The notes under the pieces: generated by a model
What the model was told of the DNA's origin: nothing
The model's input: only the letters and a program-made list of their open reading frames with translations
Databases searched by the model: none
Position numbers and translations under genes: made by a program
NCBI RefSeq assembly: GCF_002197985.1
Contig: NZ_NBYK01000001.1
Location: 615,840-679,839 of the forward strand
Direction of reading: 5' to 3'
DNA: 64,000 nt
Origin: Halopseudomonas aestusnigri
GTDB taxonomy: Bacteria; Pseudomonadota; Gammaproteobacteria; Pseudomonadales; Pseudomonadaceae
Shown: piece by piece, positions 1-6,755 of the stretch
Layout: each line of letters opens with the position of its first letter
How positions within the stretch are numbered: the first letter of the stretch is position 1

Positions 1-25
1 CGGATTGCCCGGCTAAGCCAAAGGC

Positions 26-415
26 CTACCCGAGCGGACTTTGCACACCGGCAAAGGCATTACCAAGGACATGGGTATAAATCTGCGTAGTACGCACATC
101 AGCATGCCCCAGCAGCGGCAACCCCGTCGGTATCCGTGCAGGCGGCTTCGCCCGAGTGGCACCGCTATCGCCCACCAGCGCGTTGAACGGCTGATTCTGC
201 GTGACAGCAACCACATGGCGAATGACCGTCAGCCAACCAGAAAGCTCGCTGACCTCCGCGTGCCCTATCTCCAGAGGGTGGCGTTTCCGGTGGTAGCGCA
301 GGAAATAGCGTATCCACTACCAGCATGTCTTCTCGGTGCGAATGCTGTAGTGACTCACCCTGGCGACGTTACGAAACTGTGCCCACAGGCGTGGCTTGGC
401 TTGTATGGCACTCAT
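26..415 (-). pseudogene. intI: integron integrase intI, decayed (internal deletion and in-frame stop)
   Basis: Reading leftward from the ATG at 415, the translation begins MSAIQAKPRLWAQFRN and continues with HYSIRTEK and RKRHPLEIG. These match the N-terminal SAM-like domain of integron integrases. A TAG codon at 319-317 interrupts it at residue 33. After about residue 75 (TQNQPFNALV) the frame jumps to LLGHADVRTTQIYTHVL and ends QSPLG, the family's C-terminal catalytic segment with the GH and nucleophile-Tyr motifs. About 190 residues of the usual ~320 are missing, including the first catalytic Arg region, so the product should be inactive. The two halves remain in one frame. Its orientation, divergent from the cassettes, is the normal integron layout. 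Confidence 0.88.
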
Positions 416-427
416 ATCCCATAAATG

Positions 428-443
428 CTGCATGCTTGTACAG
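428..443. promoter_or_regulatory. LexA (SOS) box in the intI promoter
   Basis: The 16-mer ctgcatgcttgtacag fits the CTGT-N8-ACAG LexA consensus with one mismatch. It lies 12 bases upstream of the intI start codon. SOS control of intI by LexA is established for many integrons, so both location and sequence fit. The box has outlived the gene it would control. Confidence 0.6.
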
Positions 444-463
444 TGTTATTGGCGGCGTAAAAT
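436..463 (+). promoter_or_regulatory. candidate cassette promoter (Pc)
   Basis: TTGTAC at 436-441 and TAAAAT at 458-463 are 16 bases apart and point toward the cassettes. The -10 matches five of six consensus bases and the -35 only three of six, so this would be a weak promoter. It overlaps the LexA box, which suggests co-regulation. It is a motif call only. Confidence 0.35.
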
Positions 464-559
464 GAAGAAGTCACGATATTACAGATTGTGCGCCGTGGAA
501 GGGATATAAGTATTTGATTTAAATGTGAATAATCTGTTTTGGATAAGTGGGGCGTCGCG

Positions 560-620
560 TTGTTATGAAGAAGTCATTGATATGCAATGACGAAGCCGTC
601 GGTCTACTCAACTGTTAGGT
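560..620 (+). other. attI: attI recombination site
   Basis: The sequence aactgttaggt ending at 620 contains the GTTAGGY crossover (G614/T615) at the junction between the intI side and the first cassette. attI sites are not strongly structured, so the left boundary is approximate. The site is assigned mainly from position and the core heptamer. Confidence 0.55.
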
Positions 621-627
621 GTTCGCA

Positions 628-891
628 GTGAGCAAATTCAAGTTTCAGCCACGATGGAAAGAAGAACTTGTTGTAACAGGTGACGGAGGCCAATTTATCC
701 TTGAGCTTCCAATGGGAATTCTTTCTGCATATTTACCAACTGAGGAAGCTTGGAAATCAAAATCTCCTGATTGGGCGCGTAATCAGTATTCAGATTTGAA
801 GCAAGAACTCGAAGAATGGTGCAGAGAAAATAAAGCGAAATTCTATATCGATGAAACAGCAGGTGTAGGCATTGAGGGAAAATGGTCATAG
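628..891 (+). CDS. integron cassette 1: hypothetical protein, 87 aa
   Basis: A small soluble protein beginning MSKFKFQPRWKEELVV if the GTG at 628 is the start. The GTG at 619 would add three residues but sits inside the attI core. The bases taggtg at 616-621 would serve as a weak ribosome site for 628. The protein is acidic in its second half, with EELVV, ELPMGI and a Trp-rich stretch around SPDWARNQYS. There is no membrane segment or signal peptide. I do not recognise the family. It is in the first, best-expressed cassette position and ends eight bases before attC1. Confidence 0.6.
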   Translation: MSKFKFQPRWKEELVVTGDGGQFILELPMGILSAYLPTEEAWKSKSPDWARNQYSDLKQELEEWCRENKAKFYIDETAGVGIEGKWS

Positions 892-898
892 TCATCAC

Positions 899-972
899 AC
901 CTAACAAGTCAATTAACTTCGCGCCTGCGGCGCCGGACGCGCTAACGCGCGCCGGTTATTGAGGCGTTAGGC
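899..972 (+). repeat. attC: attC site 1
   Basis: R'' is ACCTAAC at 899-905 and R' is GTTAGGC at 966-972. Between them, caagtcaattaac pairs imperfectly with ggttattgaggcg (L''/L') around a GC-rich middle. The length is 74 bases. Crossover is predicted between G966 and T967. Confidence 0.85.
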
Positions 973-987
973 GCATAGGAGGATTGG

Positions 988-1662
988 GTGCCAAGACTGA
1001 AAGAAATCTGTGAAAACCTCAGCACTCATTCGAAGATGCTCGCGCAATCCTCAGAGGATAAATGGTCGGATAGTTCGTCTCCAGTAGATGAACCGGTGCG
1101 GAGGATCCTTCTTAGAGGTTCAGAAATCATTCGGGGAGCTATCGATCTCGGCTTGACAGAGAACCCGACAGCATTGGCCATCTTATCTCGGCAATTACTG
1201 GAGCTGTTTATCTCGCTCCATTGGGTGATATCGGATCCAGAACGGGCGGAAAGGTACGCGGAGTTTTCTACAAATGAACTCGATAGGCTTGCCCAGATGA
1301 CCATGAAAGACGGATTGCTCTCCGTCAAGTCAAAAGAAGATGGCACGGATGTCACCAATGATTTCCTATCAACTAGAAGCAAACCGAGAAAAGGGGTTTC
1401 GGTTGAGCAGCAAGCCCGTGAGTCTGGAATTTTACATCTGTATAAGATTTTCTACAGGTTTATGTCATTGGAAACGCACGGGAAGTCTGAAACAGTCGTT
1501 AATCCAACCGAACGTTCCGAGGTGACACTGGTGCACCTTCAAACGATAGGTGCGATATCACAAGTTTTTGGACATACGGCGATTTTATGGCTTCTTCACC
1601 GCCAGAAGATAACCAATGAGAAAATACGCGAACTCCTGGGGCTGAATAATGAGGTCGCCTAA
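988..1662 (+). CDS. integron cassette 2: helical protein with HEPN-like R-x6-H motif (DUF5677-like)
   Basis: A 224-residue protein that starts with GTG behind a strong taggagg ribosome site at 977-983. It appears all helical, without a signal or membrane segment. The stretch at about residues 60-90 (LSRQLLELFISLHWV, then SDPERAERY) resembles proteins annotated as DUF5677. Near the C-terminus Y-R157-FMSLET-H164-G gives an R-x6-H motif as seen in HEPN ribonucleases, followed by more helix. The stop codon TAA lies inside attC2, so the gene and its recombination site are tightly packed. The family assignment is from memory of motif pattern. RNase activity is an inference. Confidence 0.65.
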   Translation: MPRLKEICENLSTHSKMLAQSSEDKWSDSSSPVDEPVRRILLRGSEIIRGAIDLGLTENPTALAILSRQLLELFISLHWVISDPERAERYAEFSTNELDRLAQMTMKDGLLSVKSKEDGTDVTNDFLSTRSKPRKGVSVEQQARESGILHLYKIFYRFMSLETHGKSETVVNPTERSEVTLVHLQTIGAISQVFGHTAILWLLHRQKITNEKIRELLGLNNEVA

Positions 1663-1728
1663 CAAGTGTAGGCTGTAGGACAAATTTTCCGCTGCGCTCC
1701 AAATTTGCCGCAGCTACAGGCGTTAGGG
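1657..1728 (+). repeat. attC: attC site 2
   Basis: R'' is GCCTAAC at 1657-1663 and R' is GTTAGGG at 1722-1728. The inner arms tgtaggctgtag and cagctacagg are complementary. The length is 72 bases. R' ends in G instead of the consensus pyrimidine. Confidence 0.82.
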
Positions 1729-1744
1729 GCAAAAGACCGAGATT

Positions 1745-2680
1745 ATGAATAGAAAAGATATGGATGCCCTAGAACAGCATCTCAAGCAATGGAAGCAAAT
1801 ATCTGAGCGACTGCAAGGACAGTTAGGGCCAGTTATGGAAGCTCGAAAGGCGATAGAAAAAACTCTGGGCCCAACACTAGAACTTCAAAAAGCTATTAAA
1901 TCTTCATTAGAGCCCTTTCTAGAACAGCAAATAAAACTGCAGAAAATGTTTGAAGGTATAAATTTACCGAGCTGCCAGCTGCCTGACTTTCGTCCTTATG
2001 CAAAGCAAATCGAACAATACCAAAAAACTCTCAGCGGCATTATTAACCCAGCTTTTGAGGAAATACAACGTTCTTTTTTAGAGTTACCCCCGAGAGTTCA
2101 AGAAGCTCTGTTGCTGCTTGCACAGCACGGATGGTATTTAGATTTCAATATGCCGCTTCCAAGTTTGTGGGAAATAGAAAAGGCAATATCTAGTGGAGAA
2201 ATCGATGAGGTAGAAGAAGCTCTGGTAGAGTATTTTGATAGCCAACTAGATGAAATTGAAAAAGCAATTTCTGCTCAATTCCCTCACAGAGCACATATTA
2301 TTAGCTCTGCAATAAAAGCGCACAGAAGCGCAGAATTTTATTTGTCAATTCCTGTTTTTCTTGCTCAAGCAGACGGGATATGTAAGGAAGTAGTTGGCCA
2401 ATATCTGTTCATGAAAAAAGATAAAAAGCCTAAAACTGCAATTTATGTTGAGCAAATAGCGGCGGACACATACAAGGCGGCATTATTAAGCCCATTAGCT
2501 TCCAGTACTCCAATCGGCTTCTCTGAGCACGAGCGTGAAGAAGATTTCAATCATCTCAATAGACATATGGTATTGCATGGCGAATCATTGGACTATGGAA
2601 GTAGAGTGAATGGTTTAAAAGCACTATCTCTTCTGAATTATGTGTCGCAGGCATTGAAAAAAGATGAAGAATACCCCTAA
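1745..2680 (+). CDS. integron cassette 3: coiled-coil protein with C-terminal HEPN-like domain
   Basis: This 311-residue protein starts at ATG 1745. Residues 1-120 are rich in Q, E, K and L in heptad-like order and probably form a coiled coil. The C-terminal third is helical and contains N272-R273-HMVL-H278-G, a clean R-x4-H HEPN motif with the preceding Asn and following Gly, then DYGSRVNGLKALSLLNYV. HEPN domains of this type are the RNase part of many abortive-infection and toxin-antitoxin proteins. No signal peptide or membrane helix is present. Base composition is clearly AT-richer than the chromosome, as expected for a captured cassette. Function in defence is inferred. Confidence 0.7.
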   Translation: MNRKDMDALEQHLKQWKQISERLQGQLGPVMEARKAIEKTLGPTLELQKAIKSSLEPFLEQQIKLQKMFEGINLPSCQLPDFRPYAKQIEQYQKTLSGIINPAFEEIQRSFLELPPRVQEALLLLAQHGWYLDFNMPLPSLWEIEKAISSGEIDEVEEALVEYFDSQLDEIEKAISAQFPHRAHIISSAIKAHRSAEFYLSIPVFLAQADGICKEVVGQYLFMKKDKKPKTAIYVEQIAADTYKAALLSPLASSTPIGFSEHEREEDFNHLNRHMVLHGESLDYGSRVNGLKALSLLNYVSQALKKDEEYP

Positions 2681-2758
2681 CAAGGCCAGTCAAGGCGACG
2701 TCTTTTTCGTTACGGCTTCGCCTACACTACAAAGCCGCGCGTGCTGGCGGCGTAAAAA
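2675..2758 (+). repeat. attC: attC site 3, degenerate on the right
   Basis: R'' CCCTAAC at 2675-2681 and the inner arms (gccag against ctggc) are preserved. The right core reads GTAAAAA at 2752-2758 where GTTAGGG would be expected. Loss of the second T of GTT should impair recombination at this end. Confidence 0.6.
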
Positions 2759-2782
2759 GGCAGCAGATACATGGAGGTTGGC

Positions 2783-3058
2783 TTGAAAGAGTATTTTGCT
2801 GAAATCTTGTACGTGATAGCAATGTCCAAGAAGACTCAGTGGGCAATTATTCTGGGTATCGTATTCTTCATCGGCATTAGCCTTGTCGGTAGTTACCTTG
2901 CGAGCAATCTTCAGTTCAGCGGTTCGCTCCGAGGGCTTGAAGACGCAGTGGTAGGCAAACTCCTTAAGCGCTACGATAAAGTGGCTCTACTCGCATTAAT
3001 TTCATTCTGGGTGCTGGCTTTCAAGTGCTACCGCCGCGATAAAAACCGCTTTTGGTAG
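2783..3058 (+). CDS. integron cassette 4: small protein with two membrane segments
   Basis: A protein of about 91 residues with hydrophobic helices AIILGIVFFIGISLVGSYLA and VALLALISFWVLAF, separated by about 25 polar residues. It ends in the basic tail CYRRDKNRFW. Two starts are possible. TTG 2783 has ggagg at 2773-2777 with ideal spacing. ATG 2771 overlaps that ribosome site and adds four residues. I prefer TTG 2783. No family is recognised. It follows the HEPN cassette across a defective attC, so the two may now move or be expressed as one unit. Confidence 0.55.
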   Translation: MKEYFAEILYVIAMSKKTQWAIILGIVFFIGISLVGSYLASNLQFSGSLRGLEDAVVGKLLKRYDKVALLALISFWVLAFKCYRRDKNRFW

Positions 3059-3060
3059 CT

Positions 3061-3137
3061 GTCTAACAATGCGCTCAGATCGCTCGCCTCGTTCACAAGA
3101 ACCGGCTAAATCTGGCTCGTTAGCTTAATCGTTAGAG
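3061..3137 (+). repeat. attC: attC site 4
   Basis: R'' is GTCTAAC at 3061-3067 and R' is GTTAGAG at 3131-3137. Inner arms (gcgctcag/ctcgttagc region) pair only loosely. The length is 77 bases. It starts two bases after the cassette 4 stop codon. Confidence 0.75.
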
Positions 3138-3144
3138 ATCTTCC

Positions 3145-3687
3145 ATGTCCCGTGCATACCAAAGTTTTGAATATGGAATTAAAGATGCCGAAGAATTGCT
3201 CGCGCACTTTGATGCAATCAACGTCAATCCTCCGCCGTCCAACGCTGAGGTCCTGAAGCGAGCCGGTCTGGTAATGGCCTTAACCGCTTGGGAAACTTAT
3301 GTCGAAGATAGGCTTTTAGAGGAGATGAATAAAAAGCTTGGCGTGGTCGCCGGAAGCTACGTTGGTGATTTTGTCTTAAAGAAATTACACGCCGACCTTA
3401 AGCAGTTCCATAACCCAAGTTCGGACAAAACGAAACGTATTTTCCAGGAATACCTTGGCCTTGATGTAACTGAGGGATGGTCTTGGGCAAATTACGATCC
3501 TGCAAAGGCGAGAAGCACCTTAAATAGTTGGATAGGTAAGCGCGGAGATGCTGTTCACCGATCAAAGCCTATAAATAACGGAGCTCCAGTAGCGCACCTA
3601 ATCAAGCGTGATGAGCTGGAAAAAGTCATTCGCTTCATCAAAGAGCTTGTAAGATCTACTGACACGTATGTCGATAATAGTCTCTAA
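3145..3687 (+). CDS. integron cassette 5: HEPN-like protein (RiboL-PSP-HEPN type)
   Basis: A 180-residue helical protein starting eight bases after the attC4 core. Residues 40-65 read RAGLVMALTAWETYVEDRLL, the N-terminal helix typical of the RiboL-PSP/MAE_28990 HEPN groups. Near the end, K-R133-GDAV-H138 forms an R-x4-H motif, followed by a last amphipathic helix (ELEKVIRFIKELV). Such proteins are predicted ribonucleases linked to stress and phage defence. No signal peptide or membrane helix is visible. The TAA stop overlaps attC5. Family placement is by motif memory. The biochemical role is inferred. Confidence 0.68.
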   Translation: MSRAYQSFEYGIKDAEELLAHFDAINVNPPPSNAEVLKRAGLVMALTAWETYVEDRLLEEMNKKLGVVAGSYVGDFVLKKLHADLKQFHNPSSDKTKRIFQEYLGLDVTEGWSWANYDPAKARSTLNSWIGKRGDAVHRSKPINNGAPVAHLIKRDELEKVIRFIKELVRSTDTYVDNSL

Positions 3688-3775
3688 CATGGCACTTAAC
3701 CTCGCCCCTTTCGGTCGCTGGACTCGCCAAAGCTGCGCTTTGGCTCGCTGGTTAGCTCAAGGCTAGCTGTTATCC
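3682..3775 (+). repeat. attC: attC site 5 (end of cassette array)
   Basis: R'' is CTCTAAC at 3682-3688 and the terminal core is GTTATCC at 3769-3775. Inner arms cttaacc and ggttag pair, and the centre holds the palindromic gccaaagc/gctttggc. The length is 94 bases. The last three bases of R' deviate, but the GTT is intact. Confidence 0.7.
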
Positions 3776-3829
3776 CACCGCTTAACTCCAATCCACAAAC
3801 CACTTCGAACGAACCACCCAGCCCGCCTG

Positions 3830-4483
3830 TCAGCTCACCTTCCTGAACGTCAGGTTATATCGCACCGCGCCAGTGGCGGGGTGGCTGGCCTTTTTGGCCA
3901 GCGGTGCGACGCCGTGGAAGTACAGTCGACTGACGCCGCCCCAGACCACCACATCACCGTGCTCGAGCAGCCAGCGGCTGGTCGGGTCGCTGCGGTTGGA
4001 GCCGCCAAACAGGAAGGTGATGGGGGCGCCGAGGGAGATGGAGACGATGGGGGCGGTGAAGTCCTGTTCGTCCTTGTCCTGATGCAGGCCCATGCGGGCA
4101 CCGGTTTCATAGCGGTTGATCAGGCAGGCTTCCGGGGCGAAGTGGGTGAAGCCGGCGTTTTGGGCGGCGCGCTCGGCCAGTTCTGCGAACAATGCGGGCA
4201 TGGCGGGCCAGGGTTGGCTGGTTTGCGGATCGAGGGCGCTGTAGCGATAGCCGTGGCGATCGGTGACCCAACCATAGGCGCCGCAACTGCTCATGGCGGC
4301 GGACATCTGGTAGCCGCCGGGGGTGACCTGATGGCGGAAGGGTGCTTGCGCGGCGATCTGTTCAATGGCGGCCAGCAGGGCGTCGGCGTCATTCAGGGCG
4401 AAGCCTTTCAGCAGCCAGGCATCGGGGCCGATCTGCTGTCTCGCCTCGGACTCGGGCGCGGTGAGGTCAAGCAGGCCTTGCAT
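3830..4483 (-). CDS. alkB: alpha-ketoglutarate-dependent DNA dioxygenase AlkB
   Basis: A 217-residue Fe(II)/2-oxoglutarate dioxygenase that would oxidatively remove alkyl groups from N1-methyladenine and N3-methylcytosine. The iron ligands are visible: H134 and D136 in GLHQDKDE and H190 in LYFHGVAP. R208 and R214 in RYNLTFR bind 2-oxoglutarate. Length equals E. coli AlkB. It is the last gene of the leftward series and lies 98 bases after the small gene at 4582, so it may have its own promoter. It is the first ordinary chromosomal gene next to the integron. I see no ada or Ada-box nearby. Confidence 0.95.
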   Translation of the reverse strand: MQGLLDLTAPESEARQQIGPDAWLLKGFALNDADALLAAIEQIAAQAPFRHQVTPGGYQMSAAMSSCGAYGWVTDRHGYRYSALDPQTSQPWPAMPALFAELAERAAQNAGFTHFAPEACLINRYETGARMGLHQDKDEQDFTAPIVSISLGAPITFLFGGSNRSDPTSRWLLEHGDVVVWGGVSRLYFHGVAPLAKKASHPATGAVRYNLTFRKVS

Positions 4484-4581
4484 GGTGGCAGTCCGGATTG
4501 AATGGTAGGGCTGGGTAAGACGGCATGGGCAGACCGGTAGTTAAGGTGTCCGGCCATGATGCGGGAGCAACGGGTGTTTGC

Positions 4582-4857
4582 TCAAGCCTGTGACTGAATC
4601 AGGGCGCCGTCCCCAAGCAGAAGACTCAGACCGTTCGAGTCAGGGGGAGGGCAGGGGGCTGCGCCATGACGACGTGCAATGGTTTGCAGGCCGGGAGAGA
4701 AGTACAGAATCAGTTGGCAGTGCAGGTCGCCTGATTCGAGCTTTTGCATTACCGCTTCGCCGGCAGGCACAGGCGCCAGTTCGGCGCGCAGTGCCTCCAG
4801 CAGCGGCTCGGCCAGCGTTGGGTCGCCGACGACCCAGCGCGACCAGCCGGCGCTCAT
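4582..4857 (-). CDS. hypothetical protein, 91 aa
   Basis: A small protein beginning MSAGWSRWVVGDPTLAEPL. Its ATG overlaps the stop codon of the upstream dehydrogenase by one base (TGATG), which implies translational coupling. It has no signal peptide or membrane helix. The sequence LIQSQA closes it. I do not recognise the family. The coupled start and sensible codon use in this high-GC context support a real gene. Confidence 0.7.
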   Translation of the reverse strand: MSAGWSRWVVGDPTLAEPLLEALRAELAPVPAGEAVMQKLESGDLHCQLILYFSPGLQTIARRHGAAPCPPPDSNGLSLLLGDGALIQSQA

Positions 4858-5645
4858 CAGAACTTCATGCCCGGCAGGTTGAGCGAGGCGGTGTTGCCGC
4901 CGTCGACGGCCAGTGCCTGGCCGGTAACGAAGCTGGCGTCGTCGCTGGCGAGGAAGGCGATGGCGCCGGCGATCTCTTCCGGGCGGCCGTAGCGGCGCAG
5001 CTCGCAGCGGGTACCGAGCTTGTCTTCCTTGTTGTTTTCGCGGGCGTACTTGAACACCGGCGCGGTCATGCCGGTTTCAATCAGGCCGGGGCACACGGCG
5101 TTGACGCGAATGTTGAACTGGCCAAGGTCGCAGGCGGCGGTCATGGTGAAGTTGATCACGCCAGCCTTGGACGCGCTGTAGGCGTTGCCACCAGCACCAG
5201 AGCGAATGCCTGCCACGGAGGCAGTGTTGACGATGGCGCCGCTGTTCTGCTCGCGCATCTGGCGCGAGGCGTACTTGGTGAACAGCATGACGCCGAACAG
5301 GTTGACGTTGATGATCTTCTGCCAGGTTTCCAGGCTCTGATCGGTGGCGATGCTGTAGTCACCACCGGCGATGCCGGCGTTGTTGCACAGCACGTCCAGG
5401 CGGCCGTAGTGGGCGATGGTGTCGGCGACGCACTGCTCAACGGCGGCTTCGTCGCTGACATCCAGTGTGCGCTGCAGCACCTCGGTGCCGGCGGGCAGTT
5501 CCTTGATGGTCTGCTCCAGACCTTCGGCGTTGCGGTCCACCAGCATCAGGCGCGCGCCTTCGCTGGCCAGACGTTTGGCGGTGGCACGGCCGATGCCGCT
5601 GCCGGCACCGGTGATCAGGGCGATTCTGTTCTCGAAGCGTTGCAT
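4857..5645 (-). CDS. SDR-family NAD(P)-dependent oxidoreductase
   Basis: A 262-residue short-chain dehydrogenase. The Rossmann motif TGAGSGIG is near residue 12, followed by NNAG, then a catalytic Ser in TASVAG and the YSASK Tyr/Lys pair, ending in DGGNTAS. The chosen ATG at 5645 is preceded by aaaggag with good spacing. Longer in-frame extensions run into repetitive sequence. Substrate is unknown. It shares a transcription direction with the acyl-CoA dehydrogenase group to the right but is separated from surE by a 200-base repeat-bearing gap. Confidence 0.9.
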   Translation of the reverse strand: MQRFENRIALITGAGSGIGRATAKRLASEGARLMLVDRNAEGLEQTIKELPAGTEVLQRTLDVSDEAAVEQCVADTIAHYGRLDVLCNNAGIAGGDYSIATDQSLETWQKIINVNLFGVMLFTKYASRQMREQNSGAIVNTASVAGIRSGAGGNAYSASKAGVINFTMTAACDLGQFNIRVNAVCPGLIETGMTAPVFKYARENNKEDKLGTRCELRRYGRPEEIAGAIAFLASDDASFVTGQALAVDGGNTASLNLPGMKF

Positions 5646-5670
5646 TTCAAACTCCTTTGGGGCGAAAGCG

Positions 5671-5842
5671 GCAAGCCACAAGCGGCAAGCTGCAAGCAAA
5701 GCTGGCGCGGTGTTGACCTGCGCGGGTTGTCTCAAAGTCCAGCAGGGGCGTTACAGGCGGTGAAAACAATTGACTGGCCTGTCGCACAGCGCACCCTGTT
5801 GCAGCTTGCAGGGGGCGGCCATCCGCCTTGCAGCTTGCAGCT
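5671..5842. repeat. REP-like inverted element between SDR gene and surE
   Basis: The arm at 5671-5697 has caagc units spaced by ggc/tgc (ccacaagcggcaagctgc). At 5800-5842 the opposite orientation appears (gcttgcag, then ccgccttgcagcttgcag). The same word family recurs at 8679-8748. This is an intergenic repeat of the sort dispersed in Pseudomonas genomes. Exact borders are approximate. Confidence 0.5.
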
Positions 5843-5845
5843 GCG

Positions 5846-6682
5846 TTAATGACTAATACTCGGATCATCCGCCGCAGTATTGTTGGCGCCGTTCTGATCG
5901 ATACCCAGCTGGTCGGCCATGTCGCTGGTGTCGACTTGCCAGCTGCTGGCGATGTCGCGTTCAAAGCGTACCGGGGACAGGGCGATCAGGCCGTCGCGCA
6001 GGGCGCCGACGTCGGTCTGGCGGCCGGTGATGCGGTCGGTCTGGCGCTGGAAACCGAGCCAGTAGTAGGGCACGCCGCGGGTGTCTTCCCGGCGTTCGAT
6101 GTTCACGCCGCCGATGCTGCCGCGTTGCGGGCGGCAGATGGCGACGCCACGGACGTCTTCTGGTGCACGTGCCGGGAAGTTGATGTTCATGGCGCAGTCT
6201 TCCGGCCAGCCGGCGTCCAGCAGTTGGCGCACCAGGTTGGCCCCGTACTGGCGGGAGGTTTCCCAATATACGTCGTTGCCGGGGATATAGGCCTGGCTGA
6301 GGGCGATGGACGGGATGCCCAGCAGGGTGCCGGTCAGTGCGCCGCCGATGGTACCGGAGTAGGCGACCGAGTCGCTGATGTTGGCGCCGTTGTTGACGCC
6401 GGACAGCACCAGATCGGGTTTGACCGGCAGCAGTTCGGCCACGCCGAGCAGGACGCAGTCACTGGGAGTGCCACTGACGCTGAACCGGCGTTCTTCAAAC
6501 TGGTGAACGCGCAGCGGGTGGTGGACGGAGATGGACATGGACACGCCGCTCTGGTCCAGATCGGGCGAGACGATCCACACTTCTTCGGCGATCTCGTTGG
6601 CAATTTCTTCGAGCACTTGCAGGCCCGGGCCGCGCCAGCCATCGTCGTTGGTCAGCAGTACGCGTTTGACGGGTTTGCTCAT
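5846..6682 (-). CDS. surE: 5'/3'-nucleotidase SurE
   Basis: A 278-residue stationary-phase survival phosphatase acting on nucleoside monophosphates in the cytoplasm. The metal-binding N-terminus is VLLTNDDGWRGPG, followed by the conserved SVSGTPSDCV and SGVNNGAN segments and the SGTIGGA loop. I chose ATG 6682 because gagga lies six bases upstream. The TTG at 6688 would overlap it. surE usually sits beside pcm and rpoS, but here it follows a phosphotransferase gene, so it is out of the canonical context. Confidence 0.93.
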   Translation of the reverse strand: MSKPVKRVLLTNDDGWRGPGLQVLEEIANEIAEEVWIVSPDLDQSGVSMSISVHHPLRVHQFEERRFSVSGTPSDCVLLGVAELLPVKPDLVLSGVNNGANISDSVAYSGTIGGALTGTLLGIPSIALSQAYIPGNDVYWETSRQYGANLVRQLLDAGWPEDCAMNINFPARAPEDVRGVAICRPQRGSIGGVNIERREDTRGVPYYWLGFQRQTDRITGRQTDVGALRDGLIALSPVRFERDIASSWQVDTSDMADQLGIDQNGANNTAADDPSISH

Positions 6683-6724
6683 TGGCAATCCTCATTGTTC
6701 GAAACGGGTGGGGCTTGAATGTGC

Positions 6725-6750
6725 AACGGGGCAGCTTGAGCTGCCCCGTT
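6725..6750. terminator. perfect hairpin between phosphotransferase gene and surE
   Basis: aacggggcagc (6725-6735) and gctgccccgtt (6740-6750) form a perfect 11-bp stem with a TTGA loop, five bases after the phosphotransferase stop. The T-run is short on either strand, so it may be a weak terminator or an mRNA-stabilising hairpin. Confidence 0.5.
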
Positions 6751-6755
6751 TGGTC

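Larger units (their letters stand above)
26..3775. other. degenerate chromosomal integron: intI remnant, attI and five-cassette array
   Basis: The region has every part of an integron in canonical order: a leftward intI remnant, a LexA-like box, an attI-like GTTAGGT crossover at 614-620, and five rightward ORFs, each followed by an imperfect inverted repeat with RYYYAAC and GTTRRRY-type ends. Cassette genes are visibly richer in A+T than the chromosome to the right. The array ends at about 3,775, about 55 bases before the alkB stop. The left boundary lies at or beyond the window edge. Integrity of the whole is inferred from motifs, without alignment. Confidence 0.85.

Noticed and set aside
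4578-5849. Rightward 423-codon open frame
   Set aside because: It is antisense to the 91-aa gene and SDR with complete family motifs; low-complexity Ala/Gly/Val-rich translation is typical of high-GC shadow frames.
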